The translations under genes were made by a program, and so were the position numbers. The notes below the pieces were generated by a model. The model was not told the DNA's origin. It searched no databases and was given only the letters and a program-made list of their open reading frames with translations. Shown here one piece after another: positions 1 through 6,043 of a stretch of DNA of 6,917 bases (its first letter is position 1; each line of letters starts with the position of its first letter). The DNA comes from Clostridiaceae bacterium (GTDB lineage: Bacteria; Bacillota; Clostridia; Oscillospirales; Acutalibacteraceae). The DNA lies in contig JAEDGK010000105.1 in assembly GCA_016297555.1 (NCBI GenBank), positions 1-6,917 of the forward strand, written 5' to 3'.

Positions 1-704
1 AGATAGGCTTCCTTGATTTCCTCGTTTTCGAGAAGCTCAAGACCCGTGCCCTCCATGGTTATTCTGCCCGTTTCCATAACATAGCCGCGGTCAGCCACCT
101 TAAGAGCCATATTGGCGTTTTGCTCGATAAGCAAAACGGTTATTCCCTCTTGGTTGACCGTTCTGATGATATCGAAAATGCCCTTAACAACCAGCGGAGC
201 AAGGCCGAGCGAAGGCTCGTCCATCATAATAACCTTGGGCTTGCTCATAAGCGCTCTGCCGACTGCAAGCATCTGCTGCTCGCCGCCCGAGAGAGTTCCC
301 GCCGCCTGCCATTCGCGCTCCTTGAGCCTCGGAAAAAGCTCAAAAACATGCTCCATATCCGCCTTTATACCCGCCTTATCTTTTCTCAGATAAGCGCCGA
401 TTTTAAGGTTTTCAAGCACCGTCAGGTTTGCAAAAACACGCCTGCCCTCGGGAACAAGAGTTACACCCTTTGAAACAATATAGTCGGGCGATTTGCCGCA
501 GATTTCTTCGCCGTTAAGCTTTATAGAAGCGCTCTTGGGCTTAACGATGCCTGCGATTGATTTAAGCGTTGTGCTCTTGCCCGCACCGTTTGCTCCGATG
601 AGAGTTACGATTTTGCCCTGCTCAACATCGAGCGAAATATCCTTAACGGCTTCAATTCCGCCGTAGGAAACAACAAGGTTTCTTATTTCAAGTATATTAC
701 TCAT
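1..704 (-). CDS. livF: Branched-chain amino acid ABC transporter, ATP-binding protein LivF (3' end cut by window edge)
   Basis: This is one of the two ATPase subunits of a hydrophobic amino acid uptake transporter. It acts on the cytoplasmic face of the membrane with LivG, LivH and LivM. The frame starts at ATG 704-702 and stays open to the left edge: 234 full codons ending in EAY plus the first two bases of a probable Leu codon. E. coli LivF is 237 aa, so only a few residues are missing. Visible motifs are Walker A GANGAGKST at residues 37-45, an intact signature LSGGEQQ at 138-144, and Walker B MMDEPS with D162 and E163. The switch region reads LLIEQNAN, with Gln where most ABC ATPases have His; this is normal for LivF and separates it from LivG. 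VPEGRRVF near the Q-loop is also LivF-like. The start overlaps the livG stop by 8 bases, and a G-rich Shine-Dalgarno-like run lies inside the end of livG, so translation is probably coupled. Confidence 0.96.
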   Translation of the reverse strand, partial: MSNILEIRNLVVSYGGIEAVKDISLDVEQGKIVTLIGANGAGKSTTLKSIAGIVKPKSASIKLNGEEICGKSPDYIVSKGVTLVPEGRRVFANLTVLENLKIGAYLRKDKAGIKADMEHVFELFPRLKEREWQAAGTLSGGEQQMLAVGRALMSKPKVIMMDEPSLGLAPLVVKGIFDIIRTVNQEGITVLLIEQNANMALKVADRGYVMETGRITMEGTGLELLENEEIKEAY

Positions 705-1539
705 CTTCGCTCACCCCCAAATATGCGTCGATAACCTTAGGATCATTCTGCACTTCCTCGGGAGTTCCGTGAGAAATGAGCTTGCCGAAATCGATAACAT
801 ATATCCTGTCGGAAATATCCATAACAAGATTCATATGGTGCTCAATAACAAAAACCGTAAGGCTGAATTTATCTCTGATATCCTTGATAAACGCCGTCAG
901 CTCGTCCGTTTCCTGCGGATTCATACCTGCCGCAGGTTCATCGAGCAGCAGCAAAGACGGATTTGTGGCGAGCGCGCGTGCAATTTCAAGATGGCGCTGC
1001 TTGCCGTAAGGCAGGTTGCTCGCTATCTCGCCCTTAACATCCTCAAGCCCGAGAATTCTGAGCAGTTCAAGACATTCCTCGCGCATCTTCTTTTCTTCTT
1101 TGGCATTAAGATGCAGAGACGCAGAAAAGAAATTGCTTGACCTGCGCATATGCTTTGCAACAAGAACATTGTCAAATACGGTCATAGACTTGAAAAGTCT
1201 GATATTCTGGAATGTTCTTGCAATGCCCTTTTTAGCAATAAAATCGGGCGTATGCTCAACGATTTTTTTGTATTTTCCGTTATTCTGACCGGCGTAAAGC
1301 TTTTTCATCTTTCCGTGAGGATGGTTTGAAACAATAAGCTCGCCGTTAAAATAGATTTCGCCGTTGGTAGGCGCATAAACGCCCGTTATAGTGTTAAACG
1401 CCGTGGTTTTGCCCGCGCCGTTGGGTCCGATGAGAGAAACGATTTCGCCCTCATTGACCTCCATTGAAAGATTGTCAACCGCTACAACGCCGCCGAACTG
1501 CATTGTAACATCCTGAACACGAAGCACATTTTTACTCAT
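697..1539 (-). CDS. livG: Branched-chain amino acid ABC transporter, ATP-binding protein LivG
   Basis: Second ATPase subunit of the amino acid importer, 280 aa, complete. Walker A GPNGAGKTT spans residues 38-46. The Q-loop is in RTFQNIRLF (Q111). The family-specific signature LPYGKQRHLEIARAL lies at 176-190; LivG proteins carry YG here rather than LSGG. Walker B LLLLDEPAAGMNP has D200 and E201, and the switch histidine is H234 in VIEHHMNL. The C-terminal NDPKVIDAYLG is typical of LivG. The protein is about 25 residues longer than E. coli LivG (255 aa). Nearly all of the excess is one basic, Lys/His/Asn-rich insertion at about residues 72-98, between the Walker A half and the Q-loop. The start is set by AGGAGG at 1555-1550, 10 bases upstream. 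ATG overlaps the livM stop as ATGA (4 bases), implying translational coupling. The LivG rather than LivF assignment rests on the signature, the switch His and the gene order. Confidence 0.96.
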   Translation of the reverse strand: MSKNVLRVQDVTMQFGGVVAVDNLSMEVNEGEIVSLIGPNGAGKTTAFNTITGVYAPTNGEIYFNGELIVSNHPHGKMKKLYAGQNNGKYKKIVEHTPDFIAKKGIARTFQNIRLFKSMTVFDNVLVAKHMRRSSNFFSASLHLNAKEEKKMREECLELLRILGLEDVKGEIASNLPYGKQRHLEIARALATNPSLLLLDEPAAGMNPQETDELTAFIKDIRDKFSLTVFVIEHHMNLVMDISDRIYVIDFGKLISHGTPEEVQNDPKVIDAYLGVSEDE

Positions 1540-2780
1540 TTTGACTGCACCTCCTGCCCTGCGCTTGCCGCCGCTTTCTTTTTGCGGCGGAATTTGCCCG
1601 CTATGCGGGATAGCGAAAGCTCCTTATCTCCCATAATTCCCTTTGAGAAGAACAGGACGATAATCATAATGATGACCGAGAAAACAACCTTTCTGAAGCC
1701 GTCGCGGAAGAAAGGCACGGCAATATTTTCGCCGCCGAAGATATTCGGCAGATAGCCGCTGTCGAGGAAACGGAGCCACCACTCCGAGCAGGCAATATAG
1801 AGGAACGCCGCAATGCAGCTGCCCGAAATTGAGCCGATACCGCCGATAACAACCATGAGCAAAATCTCATATGTCATTGCGGACATAAACGCCGAAGCCT
1901 GAATGGTTGTCTGGAACATTGCAAGCAACGCGCCGCCGACTCCTGCAAAAAAGCTTGAAACAACAAAGGATATCATCTTATGCTTGAAAAGATTAATACC
2001 CATAGCCTCTGCGGAAACCTCATCGTCTCTGATAGCTTTAAAGGCTCTGCCGTAGGTTGAATTAATAAGCAGAAAAACAAAAACAATGCAAATCGTAGCA
2101 ATCAGGAACGGGAAAAGAGTGCCGAGCTTTATAACATTTCCGCCTATCTCAATCTTCATATCGCTGAAGTTTGTGTATTTTCTGAGCAGGTTTGAGCCGT
2201 TTGTGATTTTTCCGAGAGCATTCCACTGGAAAAATGCGCGGAGAATTTCGGCAAAGCCGAGAGTTGCGATGGCAAGATAGTCGCTTTTAAGGCGCAAAAC
2301 GGGAATTCCGATAAGCGCGGCAAAAACTGCGGCAATAATACCTGCAATGATTATGCAGATAATTGCTCCGATAAAGTTGCCTGCATTTTCACCGATTACT
2401 TTTCCGAGCAGCTCGGGAATTGAGAATTTTATCAAGCCGCCGTCAAAATACTGATAAACGGCGGGATGCTGACTTGCGGGAATTGAAAAAATCGCATAAA
2501 CATAGCCGCCTATGAGCATAAAGCCTGCCTGACCGAGAGAAAACAAGCCCGTAAAGCCGTTGAGCAGGTTCATTGAAACGCAGACAAGCGAATATATTGC
2601 GCCCTTTTTCAAAACGGGAATAAGCATAAGGGTAAAGGTTGAAGGCTTGATAAAATTATCGAGCGCAATGAGCACGGCATAAAGCCCAATAAGAAAAAGT
2701 ATCGCCGTGAGCAAGCCGAGTTTTTTGGATTTTTCCTTGGGAGTTACAAGGCGATTTTTATTATCAACTGTTTTCGTCAT
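1536..2780 (-). CDS. livM: Branched-chain amino acid ABC transporter permease LivM
   Basis: Membrane permease subunit that forms the translocation path with LivH. I place the start at ATG 2780-2778, giving 414 aa, because a GAGG Shine-Dalgarno lies 8 bases upstream. The in-frame ATG at 2816 would overlap livH and has no such site. The protein is highly hydrophobic, with about ten likely membrane segments. Family motifs include NLLNGFTGLFSLGQAGF (71-87), RLKSDYLAIATLGFAEILR (163-181), and AIRDDEVSAEAMGI (249-262), the cytoplasmic loop expected to contact the ATPases. A later motif is VIGGIGSISG (311-320). Extra-membrane loops at about 100-130 and 331-362 are longer than in minimal LivM proteins. 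The tail is basic (FRRKKK) and Ala/Gln-rich. It lies 10 bases after livH, with its ribosome site overlapping the livH stop, and 4 bases overlap livG. Confidence 0.95.
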   Translation of the reverse strand: MTKTVDNKNRLVTPKEKSKKLGLLTAILFLIGLYAVLIALDNFIKPSTFTLMLIPVLKKGAIYSLVCVSMNLLNGFTGLFSLGQAGFMLIGGYVYAIFSIPASQHPAVYQYFDGGLIKFSIPELLGKVIGENAGNFIGAIICIIIAGIIAAVFAALIGIPVLRLKSDYLAIATLGFAEILRAFFQWNALGKITNGSNLLRKYTNFSDMKIEIGGNVIKLGTLFPFLIATICIVFVFLLINSTYGRAFKAIRDDEVSAEAMGINLFKHKMISFVVSSFFAGVGGALLAMFQTTIQASAFMSAMTYEILLMVVIGGIGSISGSCIAAFLYIACSEWWLRFLDSGYLPNIFGGENIAVPFFRDGFRKVVFSVIIMIIVLFFSKGIMGDKELSLSRIAGKFRRKKKAAASAGQEVQSK

Positions 2781-2790
2781 TGCAATCACC

Positions 2791-3687
2791 TCACACCTTA
2801 TCCGTAGTCTTTTCACCGAAAATTCCGGTGGGCTTGACCAGAAGAACGATAATCAGCAGCGCAAAGGTGAAAGCGTCGGAAAATACCGTCCAGCCCTCGC
2901 CCATACCTTTAATAAGGTTTTCACATATACCGATTATGAAAGCTCCGATAACAGCGCCGGGAATTGAGCCGATGCCGCCGAAAACAGCCGCAACGAAGGC
3001 TTTAAGACCGGGCATTGAGCCTGACAGCGGAACAACGGTTGTGTATTTTGAAAAATAGAACATTGAACCGACTGCGGCAAGGAAGCTGCCGATAATGAAT
3101 GTAAACGAAATAACCGAATTGATTTTGATACCCATGAGCTGGCTTGTTTCAAAATCCTTTGAAACAGCGCGCATTGCCATACCGATTTTGGTATGCTTGA
3201 TAAGCAAAACAAGAGCAACAACCAAAAGCAGAGTGAGTATGGGAGTAACAATGAAAACGCTTTCGATTGTTATGCCGCCGATGGTATGCTTTTCTTTAAG
3301 CATCGGAATTGCGGGATATGTTCTCGGCAGACCGCCCGTGAAATAAAGCGCGCAGTTCTGCAAAAGATAAGAAACGCCGATTGCGGAAATCATTACCGAC
3401 ATTCTCGGAGCGCTTCTTAAAGGCTTGTAAGCCGCCTTTTCGATTACAACGCCCAAAGCAACCGTCATAACAAGCACAAGAATTACGCCGAGCCACAGCG
3501 GAGCACCGTTTGAGATTATGAAAATCATCACAAGGCCTGCTACCATAAACATATCGCCGTGGGCAAAATTTATGAGCCTGAGTATGCCGTATACCATTGT
3601 ATAGCCGATAGCTATCAAAGCATAAAGGCTGCCTGCAAGAATACCGTTGAGCAGGTATTGCAGATTGTTGTTTAAAAACTCTGCCAT
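2791..3687 (-). CDS. livH: Branched-chain amino acid ABC transporter permease LivH
   Basis: First permease subunit of the importer, an integral membrane protein of 298 aa. I chose ATG 3687-3685 because AGGAGG (3702-3697) lies 9 bases upstream and the protein then begins as LivH proteins do (MAEFLNNNLQYLLNGILAGSL is cut here to its first residues, MAEFLNNNLQ). The frame is open further upstream to 3843, but that extension is Cys/Arg-rich, unlike LivH, and coincides with the inverted repeats of the intercistronic gap. Motifs are GYTMVYGILRLINFAHGD (28-45), the hallmark of LivH; AMRAVSKDFETSQLMGI (171-187), the ATPase-facing loop; and VFGGIGSIPGAVIGAF (235-250). About eight membrane segments are visible. 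The gene stop is embedded in the livM ribosome binding site (TGAGGTGA), which favours coupled translation. No odd residues were noticed. Confidence 0.95.
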   Translation of the reverse strand: MAEFLNNNLQYLLNGILAGSLYALIAIGYTMVYGILRLINFAHGDMFMVAGLVMIFIISNGAPLWLGVILVLVMTVALGVVIEKAAYKPLRSAPRMSVMISAIGVSYLLQNCALYFTGGLPRTYPAIPMLKEKHTIGGITIESVFIVTPILTLLLVVALVLLIKHTKIGMAMRAVSKDFETSQLMGIKINSVISFTFIIGSFLAAVGSMFYFSKYTTVVPLSGSMPGLKAFVAAVFGGIGSIPGAVIGAFIIGICENLIKGMGEGWTVFSDAFTFALLIIVLLVKPTGIFGEKTTDKV

Positions 3688-3696
3688 GAGAGCTTT

Positions 3697-3702
3697 CCTC
3701 CT
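3697..3702 (-). promoter_or_regulatory. Ribosome binding site of livH
   Basis: A full AGGAGG on the minus strand sits 9 bases before ATG 3687. It decides the livH start against the longer open frame reaching 3843. An independent strong site here fits a gene separated from its upstream neighbour by 223 bases, where coupling is impossible. Confidence 0.85.
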
Positions 3703-3769
3703 TAGGGTGGCAATAATGATTGAAACGCATAAACCCGCCGTGCAAAACAATTTGCCGCAGGCGCATTTA

Positions 3770-3828
3770 TTTTGCGAACGGAAAGAAATATGAGCCGCTA
3801 AAAAGCATATTGCTTTCCGCTCACAAAA
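3770..3828 (-). repeat. 59-base near-perfect inverted repeat between binding-protein gene and livH
   Basis: Arm 3770-3785 pairs with arm 3813-3828. As minus-strand RNA this is 16 continuous pairs, 14 Watson-Crick and two G-U. After one mismatch, an inner stem of six perfect pairs follows (3787-3792 with 3806-3811), and about 13 bases remain as a loop. The arms begin TTTTG and end CAAAA. No T-run follows the stem on the minus strand, so it is not a standard intrinsic terminator. It may be an mRNA-stabilising or processing hairpin in the liv transcript, or a copy of a small dispersed repeat. The outer end (TTTTGC, 3770-3775) could also pair with GCAAAA at 3742-3747, a possible alternative fold. 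The structure is seen; the function is inference. Confidence 0.75.
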
Positions 3829-3844
3829 CCAATTAGTAACCATT

Positions 3845-3872
3845 GGGCAGGAGCGGCGGTGCGCCCCTGCCC
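3845..3872 (-). terminator. GC-rich hairpin after the binding-protein gene, candidate attenuator
   Basis: GGGCAGG (3845-3851) and CCTGCCC (3866-3872) form seven perfect pairs, extended by three more inner pairs after one mismatch. It lies 38 bases beyond the stop of the binding-protein gene. On the minus strand it is followed by mixed sequence and only a short TTTTG about 16 bases further on, so it is at best a leaky terminator. A smaller hairpin made of two AAGCTT copies (3888-3893 and 3897-3902) lies between it and the stop codon. Position and family biology fit partial termination or 3'-end protection, giving more binding protein than permease; this is inference. Confidence 0.45.
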
Positions 3873-3910
3873 GAAAGTGTGATATTAAAGCTTGAAAAGC
3901 TTAATTCCGA

Positions 3911-5107
3911 TTATGCGGAAACCTTCTGAACTGCAACGAAGTCCCAAGTGCCGGTTTCAACATTAGCGGTCTTGATATAAGCCGCGTCACGGTTTGCATC
4001 GCCGATTTCGTTGAACGAAATGCTGCCCGAAATGCCTTCATATGCGGTTGTGGGAAGAGCAGCCATAACAGCGGAAGGTTCTGCGGAATTTGCATTCTTG
4101 ATAGCTTCAAGAGCTGTCATATATGCATCGTAACCCATAACGGTAACAGCAGCTATCATATCGTTGCCACCGTTGTTTTCAAGAGCGGTCGGGTCGGAAT
4201 TCATCCATTCCTTAATGCCCTTTTCAAACTCGGGGTTTGCGCCCTCCTGATAGAAGGTGGAAACATAAAGCTCTGTGTTGGTGCCCTTTGTGGTTTCAAC
4301 AATCTTGTTGTTATCCCATGTGTCGGTTCCGAGCAGAGGAATATTTGTGCCCTGAGCGTTGGACTGCTCAAGAATAAGCTGAGCATACTGGATTGAGCAG
4401 GGAGCAAAGATAACATCTGCGCCCTGTTTCTTTGCGTTTGCAAGATATGAAGTAAAGTCGGAGTTATCCTTGGGGAAGTTTTCTTTGATAACCTTCATTC
4501 CGAGCTTTTCTGAAGCCTCTGAGAAATAGTTGATAAGACCCTGGTCATAGTCATTGCCAAGCTCACCGAGGCAGTAAACCGTATCAGCATTGAACTTTGA
4601 CTTTGCAAACTCTGCATGAACCGTGCCCTGGAAAGGATCAAGGAAGCAGATGCGGAAATAATGGTCATTACCCTCTGTTACCTGGGGATTAGTGCAGGTT
4701 ACGCCGATAGCGGGAATGCCTGCTTCTTTAAAGGTGTCGGAGGCTGCGATTGAAACAGCCGAGCCGTAAGAACCGAGAACAACGGAAACACCCTCTGCAA
4801 CAAGCTTTGAAGCTGCGGAAACAGCCTTGTCCGTTGATGACTCATTGTCGGCATAAACAAGCTCAACCTTGTAGGTTTCGCCGTTTATCTCGACGGTGGG
4901 ATTAATCTTGTTAGCATACTGCATACCAAGAATTTCCTGCTTACCGCCTGCGCCGTTAGCACCGGTCTGAGGCTCATAAACGCCGATTTTTACAACCTTC
5001 TGAGTGTTGTCAGCGTTGCCTGCATTACCGCCGTCTGTTTTGCCGCAAGCTGCGAAGCAGCAAACTACGAGCGCAAGCGCCATAAGAATTGCAAGTAATT
5101 TCTTCAT
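3911..5107 (-). CDS. Branched-chain amino acid ABC transporter substrate-binding lipoprotein (LivJ/LivK type)
   Basis: Extracytoplasmic binding component of the importer, 398 aa, anchored as a lipoprotein. The start at ATG 5107-5105 is chosen because GGAGG (5119-5115) lies 7 bases upstream and the protein then opens with a typical signal MKKLLAILMA plus a hydrophobic stretch, ending at Cys21 (FAAC, an acceptable if imperfect lipobox). The open frame upstream to 5272 covers the promoter and is not coding. A short Gly/Asn/Thr-rich linker (about 23-36) leads into a Peripla_BP_6-type fold: VVKIGVYEPQTG at the first strand, LGSYGSAVSIAA (111-122) and VTCTNPQVT (136-144) in the expected ligand-cleft positions, then DNSDFTSYLANAKKQGADVI (214-233). 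Gene order with livHMGF supports hydrophobic amino acids as ligand. Which one (Leu, Ile, Val, or a relative) cannot be read from the sequence. It is the first gene of the operon, with its own promoter, and is followed by a hairpin-rich gap. Confidence 0.94.
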   Translation of the reverse strand: MKKLLAILMALALVVCCFAACGKTDGGNAGNADNTQKVVKIGVYEPQTGANGAGGKQEILGMQYANKINPTVEINGETYKVELVYADNESSTDKAVSAASKLVAEGVSVVLGSYGSAVSIAASDTFKEAGIPAIGVTCTNPQVTEGNDHYFRICFLDPFQGTVHAEFAKSKFNADTVYCLGELGNDYDQGLINYFSEASEKLGMKVIKENFPKDNSDFTSYLANAKKQGADVIFAPCSIQYAQLILEQSNAQGTNIPLLGTDTWDNNKIVETTKGTNTELYVSTFYQEGANPEFEKGIKEWMNSDPTALENNGGNDMIAAVTVMGYDAYMTALEAIKNANSAEPSAVMAALPTTAYEGISGSISFNEIGDANRDAAYIKTANVETGTWDFVAVQKVSA

Positions 5108-5114
5108 GGAAAAA

Positions 5115-5119
5115 CCTCC
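5115..5119 (-). promoter_or_regulatory. Ribosome binding site of the binding-lipoprotein gene
   Basis: GGAGG on the minus strand, 7 bases before ATG 5107. It fixes the start directly before the lipoprotein signal peptide and rules out the upstream in-frame ATG at 5272, which lies upstream of the promoter. Confidence 0.85.
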
Positions 5120-5139
5120 GTAAAAAATATTATGATTAT

Positions 5140-5199
5140 GGGCAACCGCCCCAAAATCCGAAAAATTTGCGTTTTGCACAGCTTTTTTGCAGGCAAAAC
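5140..5199 (-). other. Leader of the liv operon with two small hairpins
   Basis: The predicted transcript starts near 5209, leaving a leader of about 100 bases. Two inverted repeats are visible. GCAAAAC (5193-5199) pairs with GTTTTGC (5171-5177) around a 15-base loop, seven perfect pairs. GGGC (5140-5143) pairs with GCCC (5148-5151) around four bases and is followed, about 12 bases later on the minus strand, by a T6 run just before the ribosome site. No ATG precedes the lipoprotein start, so there is no obvious leader peptide. No known riboswitch or T-box consensus is recognised. A regulatory role is possible but unproven. Confidence 0.4.
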
Positions 5200-5215
5200 A
5201 GTAAATAATATAATG

Positions 5216-5244
5216 ATTATACAACATTAAAAAGTATATTGCAA
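5216..5244 (-). promoter_or_regulatory. Sigma-A-type promoter of the liv operon
   Basis: On the minus strand, TTGCAA (5244-5239) and a perfect TATAAT (5221-5216) are separated by exactly 17 bases. AT-rich DNA lies upstream and a terminator for the preceding unit lies behind it. Transcription would begin near 5209. The -10 element is mirrored by an inverted copy (TATAAT, G, ATTATA at 5209-5221), see findings. Confidence 0.82.
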
Positions 5245-5310
5245 CAAAAAATATTACTTTTTTTATTTCCAATCCCGTATTGCGGCAGCTTTTCTGCCCT
5301 GAAAAACAAC

Positions 5311-5344
5311 AAAAAAAGACGCGCCGCCCGCAAAAGGCAGCGCG
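5311..5344 (-). terminator. Rho-independent terminator of the ireB unit
   Basis: On the minus strand CGCGCTGCC (5344-5336) pairs with GGCGGCGCG (5328-5320), nine pairs with one U-G, around a 7-base loop. TC and then T7 (5317-5311) follow, with further T-rich sequence. It begins 12 bases after the stop of the 97-aa gene and insulates the liv promoter from upstream transcription. Confidence 0.92.
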
Positions 5345-5356
5345 CCGAAATTGATT

Positions 5357-5650
5357 TTATGCGCTTTCTCTAAGCTCTCTTTCAAGCCATATACAGCCGA
5401 TATCAACCGCGTTATAAAGCCCTCTGCGCTCGGCTTTCTTAACGATTTTGTCTTTCATTCTGACATCGGGGTCTGTGTTGACAAGCTGAACAACAACTCT
5501 GTCCGCCACCTCAACGCCCTTGACCTGACGGGTGCTTGTAATCTGCATAATAACAACATAAGGGTCCGTCATATAGCCGTAATACACGGTTTTGCCGTTT
5601 CTGACGAGCGGACGCCCTTTATACATAAGAAAATCGTTTTTCTTAGCCAT
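5357..5650 (-). CDS. Small conserved-looking protein of unknown function, cotranscribed with ireB
   Basis: A 97-aa soluble protein that I do not recognise as any named family. The start ATG 5650-5648 has AGGGTGA as a ribosome site a few bases upstream. The gene lies 18 bases after ireB and just before a strong terminator, so it is very probably a real gene and the last of the unit. There is no signal peptide, membrane segment or Cys-rich metal motif. The N-terminal two thirds looks beta-rich: LMYKGRPLVRNGKTVYYG suggests a hairpin around NGK, followed by DPYVVIMQI and VADRVVVQLVNTDP. The last third, from KDKIVKK to WLERELRE, looks helical and amphipathic. The compact fold and orderly alternation argue against a chance frame. 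Context suggests a link to IreB and PASTA-kinase signalling, but this is only association. Confidence is high that it is coding, low on role. Confidence 0.82.
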   Translation of the reverse strand: MAKKNDFLMYKGRPLVRNGKTVYYGYMTDPYVVIMQITSTRQVKGVEVADRVVVQLVNTDPDVRMKDKIVKKAERRGLYNAVDIGCIWLERELRESA

Positions 5651-5668
5651 TTTATCACCCTTTCAAGA

Positions 5669-5917
5669 TTATTTAATTCCGAGATAGCACTTAACCATAG
5701 CCTGAAGAAGCTCGTCTCTGTCAAGCCTTCTGACAAGGCTGCGTGCGTTATTGTGAGTTGTTATATAGGTCGGGTCCTCGGAGAGGATATAGCCGACAAT
5801 CTGGCTGATTGAATTATACCCCTTTTCATTTAAAGCTTCATAAACGGCGAGCAGATTTTTCTTCATCTCCGCCTCGTTTTCGTCCTTAATTGAAAATTTG
5901 ATTGTTTTATCAGTCAT
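5669..5917 (-). CDS. ireB: IreB/ReoM family regulatory phosphoprotein (UPF0297)
   Basis: Small cytosolic regulator, 82 aa. In Enterococcus IreB is a substrate of the PASTA-domain Ser/Thr kinase IreK and affects cephalosporin resistance. In Listeria the orthologue ReoM controls ClpCP-dependent turnover of MurA, the first enzyme of peptidoglycan synthesis. The family match is clear: NEKGYNSISQIVGYILSEDP (the block around GYN and QIVGY), then ITTHNNARSLVRRLDRDEL and a C-terminal KCYLG. The N-terminus MTDKTIKF aligns with FTDETVRF of IreB, so Thr2 and Thr5 correspond to the reported phosphorylation positions. I start at ATG 5917-5915 because GGAGG (5930-5926) is 8 bases upstream. The in-frame GTG at 5926-5924 overlaps that ribosome site and would give 85 aa. 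A promoter lies directly upstream. The gene follows pheT here, whereas in many Firmicutes it follows alaS. ireB and the 97-aa gene form one unit. Confidence 0.93.
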   Translation of the reverse strand: MTDKTIKFSIKDENEAEMKKNLLAVYEALNEKGYNSISQIVGYILSEDPTYITTHNNARSLVRRLDRDELLQAMVKCYLGIK

Positions 5918-5925
5918 TTCGGTCA

Positions 5926-5930
5926 CCTCC
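5926..5930 (-). promoter_or_regulatory. Ribosome binding site deciding the ireB start
   Basis: GGAGG followed by TG on the minus strand. The spacing of 8 bases fits ATG 5917 and excludes the GTG inside the motif itself as a start. Confidence 0.85.
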
Positions 5931-5940
5931 GTACCTGTTT

Positions 5941-5969
5941 ATTATATAACACCTTTCAAAATAAAACAA
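5941..5969 (-). promoter_or_regulatory. Sigma-A-type promoter of ireB and the 97-aa gene
   Basis: On the minus strand TTGTTT (5969-5964), 17 bases, then a perfect TATAAT (5946-5941). The predicted start near 5934 leaves a leader of only about 17 bases, nearly all ribosome binding site. It sits in the 117-base gap after pheT. No convincing terminator for pheT is visible in that gap, so read-through from pheT may add to expression. Confidence 0.75.
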
Positions 5970-6043
5970 TGGTTTTTTTGAAATTTAATTATTTAGTCAA
6001 ATTTGCAACGGTTATCGCCGTATTTTTTGCACTAAAACGCCGA

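Noticed and set aside
120..473. Plus-strand open frame of 117 aa opposite livF
   Set aside because: It lies wholly antisense to a gene with all ABC ATPase motifs, and its translation has no recognisable family features. It is a shadow.
3700..3720. TTAGGGTGGCAA resembling the T-box conserved core
   Set aside because: It is on the plus strand, opposite to all genes here. It lacks the ACCGCG continuation, and there is no downstream plus-strand gene or terminator helix.
3688..3843. N-terminal extension of livH to the ATG at 3843
   Set aside because: The extension is Cys/Arg-rich, unlike LivH, crosses the palindrome, and has no ribosome site. A full AGGAGG supports ATG 3687.
5152..5167. Possible CodY-like site in the liv leader (minus strand ATTTTTCGGATTTTG)
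   Set aside because: It matches the CodY consensus at only about 9 of 15 positions, lies downstream of the start site, and this lineage may lack CodY.
5108..5272. N-terminal extension of the binding protein to the ATG at 5272
   Set aside because: It would span the promoter and leader and displace the lipoprotein signal from the N-terminus. GGAGG supports ATG 5107.
5284..5298. GGCAG/CTGCC hairpin downstream of the main terminator
   Set aside because: It has only five pairs and no adjacent T-run on the minus strand. The terminator at 5311-5344 already explains transcript ending.
5351..5812. Plus-strand open frame of 153 aa opposite the 97-aa gene and ireB
   Set aside because: ireB is a firm family match on the other strand, and the terminator and promoters agree with minus-strand genes. 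The plus-strand product is not recognisable and has no good ribosome site.
6008..6027. Short hairpin ACGG/CCGT followed by T6 on the plus strand, terminator-like
   Set aside because: There are only four base pairs and no plus-strand gene to terminate. On the coding minus strand the T-run is on the wrong side.
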